Assembly (NCBI GenBank): GCA_002633005.1
Contig: NMRA01000058.1
Span: 958,409 to 1,022,408 of the forward strand
DNA from: Phoronis australis
Lineage: Eukaryota; Phoronida; Phoronidae
Length of the DNA: 64,000 nucleotides
Direction of reading: 5' to 3'
In this document: in pieces, positions 35,345 through 46,283 of the stretch
Numbering within the stretch: position 1 is the stretch's first letter
Layout of the letters: every line of letters begins with the position of its first letter
Notes under the pieces: model-generated
Database searches by the model: none
What the model was told of the DNA's origin: nothing
Seen by the model: the letters and a program-made list of their open reading frames with translations, nothing else
Position numbers and translations under genes: made by a program

Positions 35345-36460
35345 GTTATCGAGAGCTTTCAACTTGTGTAATAACACCTGGCTGCACTTTTCCTACATGA
35401 TGCAAGAAAGTTTGTTAGGATATGATTTTCATTGTTGCTTGCAATTAGCAGTTTTGACGTCAGCGATGTCTCACAATGCATTACGAAGGTGATTTCACAC
35501 GCTAACTTTAAACAGTCTGCTGCTGAGGTCTACAGAAGCTGCACGCTAAAGACAGCACAGTTGGTTTAATGAATGTAAGGTATTCACAAGTCTTACGCAT
35601 TTAGCTAAGTGTCTAAAAAACTATAAAGTTCAACTCAATAAGTGTATGTATTTTATGAAAGTAGAAAGCCTGAAGAAATTGATTTTTAACTTTTTACCAA
35701 TCTGTTATTAATTGGGTCACATGCCCCTGTATTTTTGTAAAATTTTACAAAAATGAAAGTTACATGTCTGATAGAACAGCGACATCAATAATATGATCAA
35801 ATTTTATTTACAGTAATGTAAATGTTAGAGGTAAAATATCAAAAACACTGTCAGTTTTCTAAAATATCACTTTTTTCTTTTTATGCAGCTTTAAATAACC
35901 TTTATTCATGAAAATCACCAAAAGTACTTTTTTTGATAGCCCCTTATGGAAAAGGAAAATATTTTAAAAATAATTATAATAGTAACAGTGTGTTTGAGAA
36001 CAGTACATAAAGCTTGGTATCGTAAAAGGACACTAAACCCTGTTTTGATGATTTCAGCCAATCGCTCTATCACATACTAATACATCGTTGGGGTCATTTA
36101 CCTTCTAAGTTAAAGGCAGCATTATCAACTAAAACTCATACTCCTATGTCAAAGATTGGACATTATGGTCCTTGGTGGGTGATCTTTTCCCCACAGTTGT
36201 AGTGTAATTTGCTAAAAGAATAGGTTGTGCATGCTGTGGAGCAGACTTTGAATGAAGGGAGTTGTTTAATTTCCCTCCATTTTTTGAGGGTTGTTGGCGG
36301 TTACTGAGCATTATTTTATTTCAGAGAACTGGATGGGAACTTTGCTTTTACCGGTAGTATCTGTTAGCTCTTAACATCCCGTAAGACATTTTCGTAGTAG
36401 TAGGACTAAATACCATAAGGATTTTTAGGGAAATTTAGGATAAATAAACTCACAATGATA
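35345..36460. other. Old dispersed repeat, no gene
   Basis: The part from about 35755 to 36070 resembles 47640-47960 in ordered short blocks, such as 'acatgactaaattttgtt' against 'atatgatcaaattttatt' and 'agtacataaagcttggtatc' against 'agtgcataaagcatagtatc'. It is an old dispersed repeat of unknown class. No ORF that I recognise. Confidence 0.45.
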
Positions 36461-36464
36461 TGTT

Positions 36465-36580
36465 CTTGTTTTGGATGGATTTTGATGTGTTTTGCAGCGG
36501 CTAGTGGCCATTTTTATAATACAAATAAACACCTCTAGAAGCACACGATTTTCGGTGCATTCGTGGGTGCATTTCAACAC
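36465..36580 (+). repeat. Right-end fragment of CTAGTGGC-cassette repeat
   Basis: tggatggattttgatgtg, gcggctagtggccattttt, atacaaataaacacctctag, aagcacac and tgcattcgtgggtgcatttc follow each other as at the right end of the full copies. Confidence 0.75.
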
Positions 36581-36984
36581 AATGAGATAATCTTGCCGTT
36601 CCTACATCACCAGTAATTAGAAATTATAGTCTGAAGTTATGTATAATAGTATGCTGATCCTCTGAATGAAGAATGTTCATGCTCCAATAGGTGAAGACAG
36701 TTGTTCTAATTGACAAGTACTTTTAGGCGTTTAATCTGCTTTAGATATTGTTCATTTCTGTGCCTTGTAATAATACGCTGAATCAATTACTGGCAGTGTT
36801 TAATTAAGATGTCTATCAAAGCTGCTACTAATTGAGAACAGTGTAATAACCCAACTTCTTGGGAATCAATTTTGTTGATATAATCTTGCCATGTAGACCT
36901 TTTAACAAAGGTATGATGTACCCAGGTAAATGTATTTTATACACCGACTGGTCATTTTAATACACTGAGTAGTGTTACTGTATA

Positions 36985-37630
36985 CCATCCGGTGATTCTT
37001 TGGTGGTGGTTCCATGCCTACTGGTCATTTTACGGTAATACACTGAGTAGTGCTACTATTGTAGTAGAATAGTAGAATAACTTGACTTAGTAGCAGCGTT
37101 GTGTTGTGGACTGTCTCGGTCCGTCAGTGAGATGGTTGTATTCAGTAACTAAGTGTGGAACACTCAATTACACTAGTAAAAGCAACTGGCAGTAGCAAGA
37201 TGAGGACTGTCTTTATTAGACAAGTGAACGGATTTATATACAAGTTACAAATATGTGGGTTGCATGCACTAAACTTTATGATTCAATATTCTACAGCAAC
37301 AGGAAGCAACTCTAAGAACTTTTACAACAATCATCTGAACTATTCTGTTGTGTTTGCCATATATGGTAATGGTCAGCTGTCGTTACGCTATGATTCTGTG
37401 AATGACCATTACCAATCTTGTTTACTACAGCTAACAGCCAAAACAAGTTTCCATAAATGCAAACAATTGGCTAAGAAAGAAATAATTAATATCAATAGTA
37501 CTATCAGACTAACTTACTAAGTAACATATATACCATGAATGTCACGGATTTCATGACAACTATATACTGTCTGGTAATTCTATGGTGGTGATTCCATGCA
37601 TACTGGTCATTTTATTCAGTTTATACACTG
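36985..37630 (-). repeat. Possible solo LTR or small retroelement between direct repeats
   Basis: A block 'ccatgc(c/a)tactggtcatttta' with 'ggtggtg(g/a)ttccatgc' occurs near 36990-37045 and again near 37568-37630. Between them, on the minus strand, a TATATAAAT box (about 37233) lies some 20 bases upstream of an AATAAAG signal (about 37209), an arrangement seen in short LTRs. Inverted or TG...CA ends were not established. The 121-codon plus ORF (37155-37520) has no known motif. Confidence 0.3.
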
Positions 37631-37745
37631 ACGGTCTTCTTATACAATAAAATCAAACTTGATGGCAGAGCAACACACTTGCCTAACTTTATTAAAAGTT
37701 GCTACATCTGCTAGAATTTGGGTCAACATCACCTTTAATGAGAAC

Positions 37746-37850
37746 CATACCTGCCAAGTCTCACGCATCTCACGTGAGTCTCGCGCATTTGGCCTGACTC
37801 ACGCACTCACGCAAGCCTTAAAAGCTATCTCACGCAAAATGGATTTTTTG
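37746..37850 (+). repeat. Left terminus of a hAT element (CTCACGC-rich)
   Basis: Starts CATACCTGCCAAGTCTCACG and carries several CTCACGC or CTCACGT motifs within 100 bases. CTGCCAA-CTCACGC ends are typical of a hAT group spread in fish and invertebrates (recalled, not searched). It lies 150-250 bases upstream of the transposase remnant on the same strand, as the left end of that element would. Confidence 0.6.
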
Positions 37851-38309
37851 GTCGTAAATTTTCAAAAACCTAGTCTTCTACGCTTATATCGGTGTTGACG
37901 GACGATGAGTCGAGTGACATGCGGAGCACTCTGCCACCTAGTGCTACTGATTAGCCAATCACATTGACGCTTACATGTGGATCCCAGTAGCTAAGATGGC
38001 GGATTTAGATGACAATGATAGCAGTGCCAGTACGGGGATGAAACCCCGCCACGAAAGCGCATTTGCCAGCATTACAAAACAAAGTGGCAAGCTGCTTGGA
38101 CTAAGAAATTTTCTTGCATTGAGGAAATACCGGATTATCTAGCGAAATGCACCGTCTGTTGCCGAAACTTCAGTACAGGACACATGGGCGAACGAGATAT
38201 TGTGCGTCATTTGGATGGCAAGGACCACAAAAAGAAGACTAAGGAAACTGAGCAAACGGCTAGAATTGACGATCTCTTCAAACGTACAACTGCTGATAAC
38301 ACCCAACAG

Positions 38310-38668
38310 GTATTCACAGGTCTACATTGTGATTGTTGGCTAGATTTTGTATCTATAGCTAGACCTATTTTCATTTTCCACTCCACTTCTTGATGTATTG
38401 TAGGTAGTAGTAGGTCTATTGTTGTGGGCCCTATGTATGTAGAGCGAATATTTTTCAATATTTTTTGCTACGTAATAATCATAAAATAGTTTGGCCTATA
38501 GGCCCTATGTAGGGCCTGCCTATTTCTTTTTATGATTATTCATTTGTGTTGTTGGTTAATCACATAAAAGGGCAATATTTGGACACATAAGGCCTACTCT
38601 AACAAAACCATTCCACTACTGAATATATTTGCCAATTAATTAATCTTACTTTTTGCGTTTCATTACAG
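38310..38668 (+). other. Predicted intron of the hAT transposase remnant
   Basis: acccaacag|gtattcac at the left and a pyrimidine-rich tttttgcgtttcattacag| at the right. Reading across joins the TADNTQQ frame to ITNAEVL, consistent with the usual order in the family. Confidence 0.55.
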
Positions 38669-39909
38669 ATTACAAATGCTGAGGTCCTGTCACAGGCTTC
38701 CTGATTGAACATAATATTCCCCTGGCTGTATCAGAACATGCTGGTCCAATCTTCAGACAGATCAGGGCTCGACATAACGAGCTGCAGGTCGCATTTGCGA
38801 CCTGAAATTTGGAAATACGAGCTGAGATTTCTGTCAGCTCGTATCAAGTCGCAAAATGCGACCTGGAATTTCCAACAAATGCGAGCTGAGTTTTTACTCT
38901 TCTCGGCAGATGCCTGGCGAATATAAAGCAATTCTTGCTAATCCGACCATTATTTGGTTGTTGCCAAATCCAAGTTCAAAAGAACACCAACTGAGAACAG
39001 GCCCTCCCGATGACTTGTAAGCAAGTCGCATGAACATGGGATATGCAGAATCGATCTTTGACGCGTTTCATTGGCTAACATTTTCAGCCACTTTTGCAAA
39101 TTTCCGGATTCGCCGAAGAAAGTTTCGGGCCACATAACACGTGATAAAATCTCACAAAACAGCGGTGTTTCTATTAATTCTCAAGCGATCAACTTACCAA
39201 ACTTTGTGGTGGACAAATATGTTTGTTTTTCACATAAGATGTCCTTATTACATGTACCAAATATCCACGACAATATCCCTGACATCGCACTGCGGCACTG
39301 GTCGGTCCCGTTGTTAGCGTGCAAGCGGTCCCGGCAGACAATCGTGACTTACAGATGCGCTCCTCGTTTTTATCCCATAAGACAGCCAAAGTGAAAATGA
39401 CAACCCTATTATTCCCCTAACGACGATCACATCTTTACTTTCAGTTGCCAAGAAATTCTCAAACCCCATTACTAATTGTTTCTGGGTTTACGTGCGCAAA
39501 ATATGATTTGTCTTTCACACGTTGTTGCCAACGTAAAGTGTAGGCCTATTCCAGCGATTCAAGTGCGTGAACTCACGCGTGCGCACCAGTTCAAAGCTGC
39601 ACATCAAAAGAGAACTGCGGCAGTCCTAAATGAAAGAGTATACCAGCTTGGCTTTGTTAAACACCCGGGTGCCAATGGTTTATTTGAAAATGATCTCATA
39701 GATTCCCGGCGGTTATAAAAGACCTGATGCTTTACGATATTCCTCGGGACGGATATAACCCAGAACTGATATTTTCCGGTTCCGATGTTTCTCGAGGTCG
39801 ATGTTCTCTAAACCCTATATTCTATGCCCGTAGCCAGCTACTGCAACTAAACGGGTACTAGATGCGAAGTTGTGGTTAGCGAACTTTTTATCCTTCTCTT
39901 CATACACCT

Positions 39910-40835
39910 CTCCCATAGGCGGATTTAGGGGGGGGCAGGGGGCCCGGGCCCCCCCTTGGCTGCCGCAAAAAAAAACAGTAAGAGCGTAGGGAAATGTTGA
40001 GTTTATTAATTAACCCCGGTAATTAAAATTATACGGATGAAAAAAGATTTAAATGTGTGCAGTTTTAGTGTTGGGCGGGGGGTGAGGGGGGGTCTCAAAT
40101 CCAATTTCAAGTGTCAAATTCGGAACACGGAGCATTCGTAACGGAACTATGGCTAAGTATAGGCTCTCCTGCTATATCCCAGGCGACCGGTAGTGGCGCT
40201 GCGCACTACGACTCCGTTTCCGTCGTCTGCTCCACTGTGCAATGAAGAAAATTTACTTCGTTTTTTAATGAAAATGGAACCTGAGTGACGATGAAAAACA
40301 GAAGCTGCTGGTAAGATGTGTTTAAAATCGAAGCCTTAGTGAATCTCTCAGAAACTCGCAATACTCTCTTTGTCAAACCTTATCTTAAGACAATTTCCAA
40401 AGCAATCCCGTCATTAATGCTAACACGAAAAATGGATTTGGTCGTTTGGGCATTTGAAGACTATTTTAAATACGACAAATTTGTTAAGAAATGATGGCAC
40501 AAAATATAAAACGTGTACATAAGCATTACAAAAAGAAGTAGGTTTCGCGAGCAAACGCTGTGGACCATAAATAAGTAGGTCTCTTAGAAGGAGTTTAGTA
40601 GATAAATCGTGGTGGTGTAGTGGTAACGCACGCGCTCTACCCGCCAGGTCGTGAGTTCGAGTCTTAGGTTCTTGCGTTTTTTTCTGTTCAACACGTTCTC
40701 CGTTTTTTTGTGCTTTTGTCTTCAGGAATCAAGGAAAATGCTTGATTTTTAGAGGTAAAAACAGAAAAATTTCTTGGGCGGGAGGGGGGCAAACCCCCCT
40801 CTCGACCTCCCCCCACTTCAGTGNAAAATTTCAGA
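39910..40835. mobile_element. GC-rich insertion nested in the CAGGGCTCGAC element
   Basis: Starts near ccataggcggatttaggg, soon followed by the perfect palindrome GGGGCCCGGGCCCC (39940s). Ends near gggaggggggcaaacccccc and a C-rich run with an N at 40824. The related fragment at 29108-29945 passes from the flank before 39900 to the flank after 40840 with only about 50 bases between, so this is a separate later insertion. It carries a tRNA-like segment at 40608-40672. Superfamily not assigned. Confidence 0.6.
40608..40672 (+). repeat. tRNA-like segment (SINE head)
   Basis: An A-box-like TGGTGTAGTGGTAACGC followed 35 bases later by the B-box-like GAGTTCGAGTC. Spacing fits a pol III internal promoter. 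The acceptor and anticodon stems do not pair well and no CCA-side discriminator is clear. It is likely part of a tRNA-derived SINE within the GC-rich insertion. Confidence 0.5.
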
Positions 40836-42774
40836 TTCCAATAGAAACAATCTTGTTCTGGCTGAAGTGGGCAACTAAAAACAAAATTATTCCGGGTGGA
40901 TAAAAAGGGTACAATGTAGGTGGTAACGATACCCGGAAAGTCACCCCCACTAGATGGACTTTGCCTCGCCAAATCGTATTATTATAACGTTTCTTACCAT
41001 TGTATTTTTTAATATTATCGCAAACAGTCAGGTTAACGACTACGCTAACGCAAAAGCCTACTTCCTACCTTTAAAGTGTTTTACAATAAGCACTCACTAA
41101 TCTACTAAGCGTTTACCCTCAACCAATTAAGCACCCACAGTTCAGGCTAGCGCCCATCATAGCGCACTACAAACGACCTCGCGTGGTTTAAAATTGACAC
41201 ACAGCCTATATGGTGTGTCACTCTCATTTTACACAACAAATTCCGTTTTCAAAAACGTCTTCTCAATATGTAAAAACGAAATCCCGGCTTTGTTTCATAC
41301 CCCGAAACAAAGTTAACACTAGTGGCAGACGTGTCGTTTTGTGACTGACCTAGTTTTCCCATACTTGGAAGGTGTTGAAGAGCAAACTTGCCATCACCCG
41401 ATGGAATCCCGCATGGAGGGAGTCGGGAATTATTTGGAGGCTATTCACTTCACGGAAAACTAATTGTTGAGTACGTTAACAGGATAAGTACCACATTTTT
41501 GTTGTGAAATTTGCACTGAATTGTTCATTCGATTAGGTCATCGTTTCACGGATTTTTTTTTCGACAGATGTTTTTCAAACATAAGTTAATTTAAGTTGCA
41601 AAATTTGGGCTGCGAACAAAAAGCTGAGAGAATTAGTCTTTGGAGTTAGTTTGAATCTTTAACGACTTTGATGACAGCCAGTAGCTGGTCAGACCTAGCA
41701 AAATCCCGGATACTTTTTCAACGGGCATTTTCTCCCTTTTCACATCGCAAAATTAGCTACTCGAATGCACGTGTCACTTAGAGAGCACTAATTCAACTTT
41801 CACGTCGGCAACTTGCCTTGCGCTCTAGAGACTTTCACTAGCGGTCGTGAAGATTAGTAGGCTTACCCCGTGCCTTCATGAACGAAGTCAGTTTTGGGAT
41901 CTGAAATTCGAGTATTTACCGCTGCAGGTAAGAGCATAATCTAAACACTTTGTCGATGATCTAAAAAATCAATTTTGGCGCGTAAAAATGGCGGGAAAAT
42001 TTTACGACCTGGCATTTATGAATGCGAGCTGGATTTTGGAAATGCGACCTGGGATTCTGGCTAGGTCGCAAAATCCGACCTGGCGATTTTAATAGCGTCG
42101 AGCCCTGCAGATGTTCCCAGACAGTAGCATTGCCAAGAGGTATTCCTGTACCTGGACATAAAAGACTGCTTCTATATTAAATGGAGCTATGACCCCAGAG
42201 ATGAAGGCCTCCTTGGTTGAACTGTTGAAAGTGGAACCATTTCCTATCTGTATAGATGGGAGTAATGACAGGGACCTGAACAAAATGTACCCTTTATGTG
42301 TTAGATTGTTTGATGTAAACAGAGGTCAAGTATGTCTGAGGTTTCTGGAAATGTGCTCAACCAGCAGTTCAACTGCAGAGAGGATATTCACAGAAATACA
42401 AAGAGTCATTGTCAAAGCATGAGCTTGAGTGGCAGAGTTGTGTTGCATTCTCAGTAGATAATACAAGTGTAAATCTGGGAAGGAGAAACTCAATCATGAC
42501 AAGAGTGTTGGAAAAAATAATTCTGTGTATTTCATGGGGTGCCCCTGCCACATTGTACACAACTCTGCCAGTCACAGCAACAAGGCATTTGCAAATACTT
42601 TAAACTTTGATGTTGGGGATCTCTGTGTAGATGTTTTTTATTGGTTTGACTGTTCGACAAAAAGAAAGAATCTCCTGGCAGAATTTTGTACGTTCTACAA
42701 AAAGATATTGAAGTACATAAGTGTTCGTTGGTTGAACCTAGAAATTGTTGTTGACAAACTGTAGATGTCGGTAC

Positions 42775-42912
42775 GCGTCTCGTGGACGACGATAACAACA
42801 CATGACGATGACAGATAAGATGGCAAGAGAGACGACGAAGGTGATGACGAGAGCAGACATAATGATGATTAATAACGATGACGTTAATAATTGACGAAAT
42901 CGACGAGTGACG
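42775..42912 (+). repeat. Imperfect (GAC/GAT)n low-complexity tract
   Basis: Runs such as gacgacgataacaac, gatgacgagagc and aataacgatgacg. The 199-codon minus-strand ORF (42532-43131) owes much of its length to this tract and to antisense of the transposase remnant. Confidence 0.7.
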
Positions 42913-43890
42913 TTGACTGATGAAAAACAGTGCGTGTTGTAGCAGATCGCCAATAGATGGCGCTAGGTATAGTAAGTTCCCTGAAATGGCTGCCGATTTC
43001 ACAATGCGTGTGGCTAAAGTGGACCGAGTTCGGAATAGCGTAATTATAAATCGAAGTGATTGAGGGTCATGAAATGGATATGTACGGATAGCCAGATGTC
43101 TGAGGAATTCAAAGATACCAAAATCATTCATTTAGACCCACATTTAGTGGATTTATTTGGAATAAGTTAGGGTCCATTATATCCGACTAGTGCCGCAAGA
43201 TGTCCTGGTTTCGCCTACGCAGTATACTGCTGAGTGCTGTAGACTAGAAGACCAAGTGTCAGACCAAAAAATTGAAAGAACATAGAACGGCACAGCAATA
43301 TTTCAAGGAACCAGCAGTAGTACTAAAGCTGAAGTTGCTGAAAGTGATACAGATGTTATCCAAGATTTCCCAAGAAAATCAGTTATACTTCCAAAATCTG
43401 AAACACCCAATACAAGATAGGAACATTCTGAAACATGAGTGCATCATTTGTTAGCAGGAAAAGTATATTATGGACCATATTTCAAGAAAGAGAAAGAAGT
43501 ATAGCTTTCAAAAACAGGTACGTGTTTTTGAAAGGTACATCTTGGTGTTTTCCATGTGTGTTTCAGTATTATCACCAGTTGTTTTTTTAACTTGTTCAGC
43601 CCCTTGGCTGCCTACACCTTAGAAAGTACCGCTGACCCAGTAGAGACGGTGATCATACCATAGGTACTCCATATGCCATGCTTTTCAGCAAATTATGTTC
43701 CTATAAGTTTAGAAGTACCGCGTAGAGAGATGCCTCTGAGGAGGTCATTAATGTTTTCATTTGTTCCCAGTTTAAACAAATACTCCTGCAATCCTGTTTT
43801 TCGAACAATCCCTTGTTCAGTTGCCACATCGACACTGCTTGCGCTAAGGGATAATCATATGGCGTTATACTGTGGGTGTGATTTTAAAGC
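42913..43890. other. No recognised gene
   Basis: The 60-codon plus ORF at 43272-43454 (Lys/Gln-rich) might be a remote remnant of the same transposase but has no motif that shows it. Nothing else supported. Confidence 0.35.
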
Positions 43891-43897
43891 ACTTTAA

Positions 43898-45043
43898 AAG
43901 AGTATGCCACCCAAAAAACAACATAATTTGTATCAATTCAGATCGAGTAGTTCTAGTCCATAACGACACGTATGGTTGCGTTACCTGACACCTGACGGCA
44001 GACGGAGGTGTTAAAATTATCCAATGATGTCATCAGTTTCACACGCAGTCTGTTCAGCAGTTCACAACACGGGTTACTGGTGTCAGCTTATCGCTTGAAG
44101 TCATCGTTTAACACCAATAAATCGTCAAACTTCGATGTAAAACCCTTAAAAATACACCGAGTTCTTATAAAAACGTGTTGTTTTATTTCGCTCTTACGGA
44201 TTTATTGGTATTTGGACACACCGTAGCCTACAGAGTTCGGCAGGCCAGTAACTCGGGTCCAGCAGGAGTTTGGGGTCTGTTCGGAGATAATTTCGAAGTA
44301 TTTTCCGTGAAATACAGACAGGAGAACCTAGATCTGTGTTGTTTAGACTTGCGATTTTTTGAGTTCTAAACACAAAACGCTTGTTAGCCTGGCCAGTGGC
44401 TCGGAGCCCGATCAATCCCGTCACGGCCGGACGGATTGACTCGTTATCCCCGCCAGTGGCTCGGAAACTGATCAGACATCACGAACATAAACCAGCCAAA
44501 GTTCAGTGGAAACTAAACTTCCAGCCAAGAAAAGAGCCAAAGTAATGTGCACCTGATTATGTTGGTGAATTAGTCATGAAACTGCAAATCTACTTACTCG
44601 TCGGGGGCCGTGAATTCTGAGGTTCCGCTTTGGCCACAGCACCGTCACAATCATTATTTGAGTAATGTAAATGTAAGTAAAGATTCCCCGAACACCTGGC
44701 CGTGGGATGGAAATCGAGTTGTTTCACAACAGTTTCTGCCAGAAAACACGAAATTAGCATGAGGTCACACGGCCTAGGTGTCCCGTCAATTAGTTTTATT
44801 GCGCTTAAAGCCGCGTAACGCAGTGTTTTATTAATTGTTGGCTTTTCAAATCCTTTGCACTCACGAACACTCCAAAGGCATTACAAATTGCATCTAATGA
44901 GACAGACTTTGTTTCAGTTTTGTATAAGTATTGGCTAGGGTGAGAATAATTTGAAACAGAACGCTCAGTAATAAACGCCAACATGGCAATGACTCGCAAT
45001 CCCGACTTAAAACGAGCTAGAGCTCATCAGTCCCGACGATTGT
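43898..45043 (-). mobile_element. TTAA-class (Kolobok-like) element, inverted copy 3
   Basis: Begins with TTAA (43894-43897) and AAGAGTATGCCACCC, the inverted repeat of the family. The rest matches 15950-17041 in reverse, through the segment cccgacttaaaacgagct near 45003. Similarity stops near 45043; the other terminus is absent, so it is truncated. The 64-codon plus ORF at 44175 is not conserved. Confidence 0.8.
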
Positions 45044-45045
45044 GA

Positions 45046-45260
45046 AGAATGATGAATCCACAGTTTTCAGAGATGTTTTTCTACAGTTTTGTTTGGAGTT
45101 CATTGAATCAAAGCTTCTAACACATGGAGATGCCTTTCAAAATTAAAGCAAGACTTTGAAGCTGTTCTGCAGAAAGCTGGTGTGCATGAAGTTATTTGGA
45201 CAGGCAATCTTAAGAAATAATGTTGAAGCTACTCACTGTTGTAGTTTGTGCCCGACTTAG
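45046..45260 (+). other. Possible gene fragment (unidentified)
   Basis: Starts where the TTAA-class copy stops. One frame has STVFRDVFLQFCLEFIESKL and another, from about 45140, KLKQDFEAVLQKAGVHEVIW. Both look like protein sequence and would join with a frame change. No family recognised. May be a mobile-element gene or a host exon remnant. Confidence 0.25.
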
Positions 45261-46280
45261 AGTGAATTGAGGCTAGTGTTCAATAATTCACTTGCTGACT
45301 CTAATTAACAGAGCCCTTTATAACATATTTTGAATCAAACGTTTGCCCAAATCCTGCCCACCTCCGAACAAGGACTTCATTGCCTACGGGCCAATCACCA
45401 GTGTGCAGTGCTGTACCTTCTCTAATCGACCATAGTTGGCTCCTTGGCGGTGGAGCTTTGCAGTTAAAATGTATGGCAATGCCCACATCTCCATTAACAG
45501 TACTAAACGATGAACGCTGTAAGTGCGAAAAGAACATGTGTGCTGGGAAACTGAGTTTGTGCTGCAATGCTGGGTCAAACTGTACAGAAATGTGCAGCTA
45601 AGACAACTGTAGTAACATCAGCAACACTGACTGCATTGGATAGTTCTTTGACAAGTCAACCCTAAATAGACCTCCAACCCGGTTATTTCGATTTTTTGGA
45701 TTAAAAAGTTAATTTTATTTGTTGATTACGTCATAGAAAGTACATACTTTGATCATTGTCAGGTATTTGTCTCATACTGCTTGATAAACGCTATCAGAAT
45801 AACCTATTATTTTCATACAGTTTGTGTGCACATTCACAGAGATCATTCAACTATATTGCTTTTGTACTGTAACGTATTTCTGGTGTATTATGCAAACAAG
45901 CTGTATTTTACACCATTAGTCAATGTTTTAGTCATTGAGGCACAAATTTTGCCCAGTCTCAAGTGTTTTGTGTTATTTTTGTTGCCAGACAATACCAGAA
46001 AAACTTCCTAGTAACATTCCGACTTAGTCTGCATTTTTGCCACTAGGTGTATCTTTACATTTTTTAAATTTCAGTGTTTACGAGTAATCTACAATAGCAA
46101 AACATGTAATGTGAGTGTAATATTGTTCAATACAATGGCACTGATGGGACCATATTACTTGTTTTACAAAAAAGTCACCAAAACTGTTGTTTTTACAAAT
46201 ATAAGTTTACTAAGCTCTTTGGTGATTATTAGGTAACTTCAAACTCAAATTTCTCAAAAATGTGTAAAAAATTCAATGAC
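45261..46280. other. No recognised feature
   Basis: ORFs of 64-88 codons overlap on both strands around 45301-45601, a sign of chance open frames. No repeat match found. Confidence 0.4.
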
Positions 46281-46283
46281 ATT

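Larger units (their letters stand above)
38763..42107. mobile_element. DNA transposon inserted in the hAT transposase (CAGGGCTCGAC ends, CAGAT duplication)
   Basis: The left end is CAGGGCTCGAC and the right end GTCGAGCCCTG, perfect 11-bp inverted repeats. CAGAT is present on both sides (38758-38762 and 42108-42112); removing the element and one CAGAT restores an unbroken reading frame. Subterminal repeats of the type GCGACCTG(G/A)(A/G)ATT occur several times at both ends, as in hAT elements. A 5-bp duplication is unusual for hAT (8 bp is the rule), so superfamily assignment is tentative. The 3345-base element contains a GC-rich nested segment at about 39910-40830. No transposase is recognisable in it. 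Confidence 0.85.
37996..42764 (+). pseudogene. hAT-family transposase, frameshifted and split by a transposon
   Basis: The predicted first exon runs 37996-38309 (ATG in AAGATGGCGGA), with a frameshift near 38037. It encodes a zinc-finger-like motif CTVCCRNF with HLDGKDHKKK, as in BED/TTF-type N-termini. A GT...AG intron spans 38310-38668. Exon 2 (38669-38762) has a frame change and then the frame with NIPLAVSEHAGPIFRQ. At this point a 3.3-kb element interrupts the codon series; it resumes at 42113 with MFPDSSIAK. Further blocks: CIDGSNDRDLNKMYPLCVRL, SVDNTSVNLGRRNS (frame change at about 42420) and MGCPCHIVHNSAS (frame change at about 42525), ending VRWLNLEIVVDKL at a stop. SDGSND and CxxHxxHN-type blocks match the RNase H-like core of hAT transposases that cut and paste DNA. 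The C-terminal dimerisation domain is missing. Several stops and frameshifts make it non-functional. Confidence 0.8.

Noticed and set aside
40608-40672. Functional tRNA gene
   Set aside because: Only A- and B-box-like motifs are present; stems do not pair and it lies inside a transposon.
42532-43131. 199-codon minus-strand ORF
   Set aside because: Antisense to the hAT transposase remnant and extended by a GAC/GAT low-complexity tract; no protein motif.
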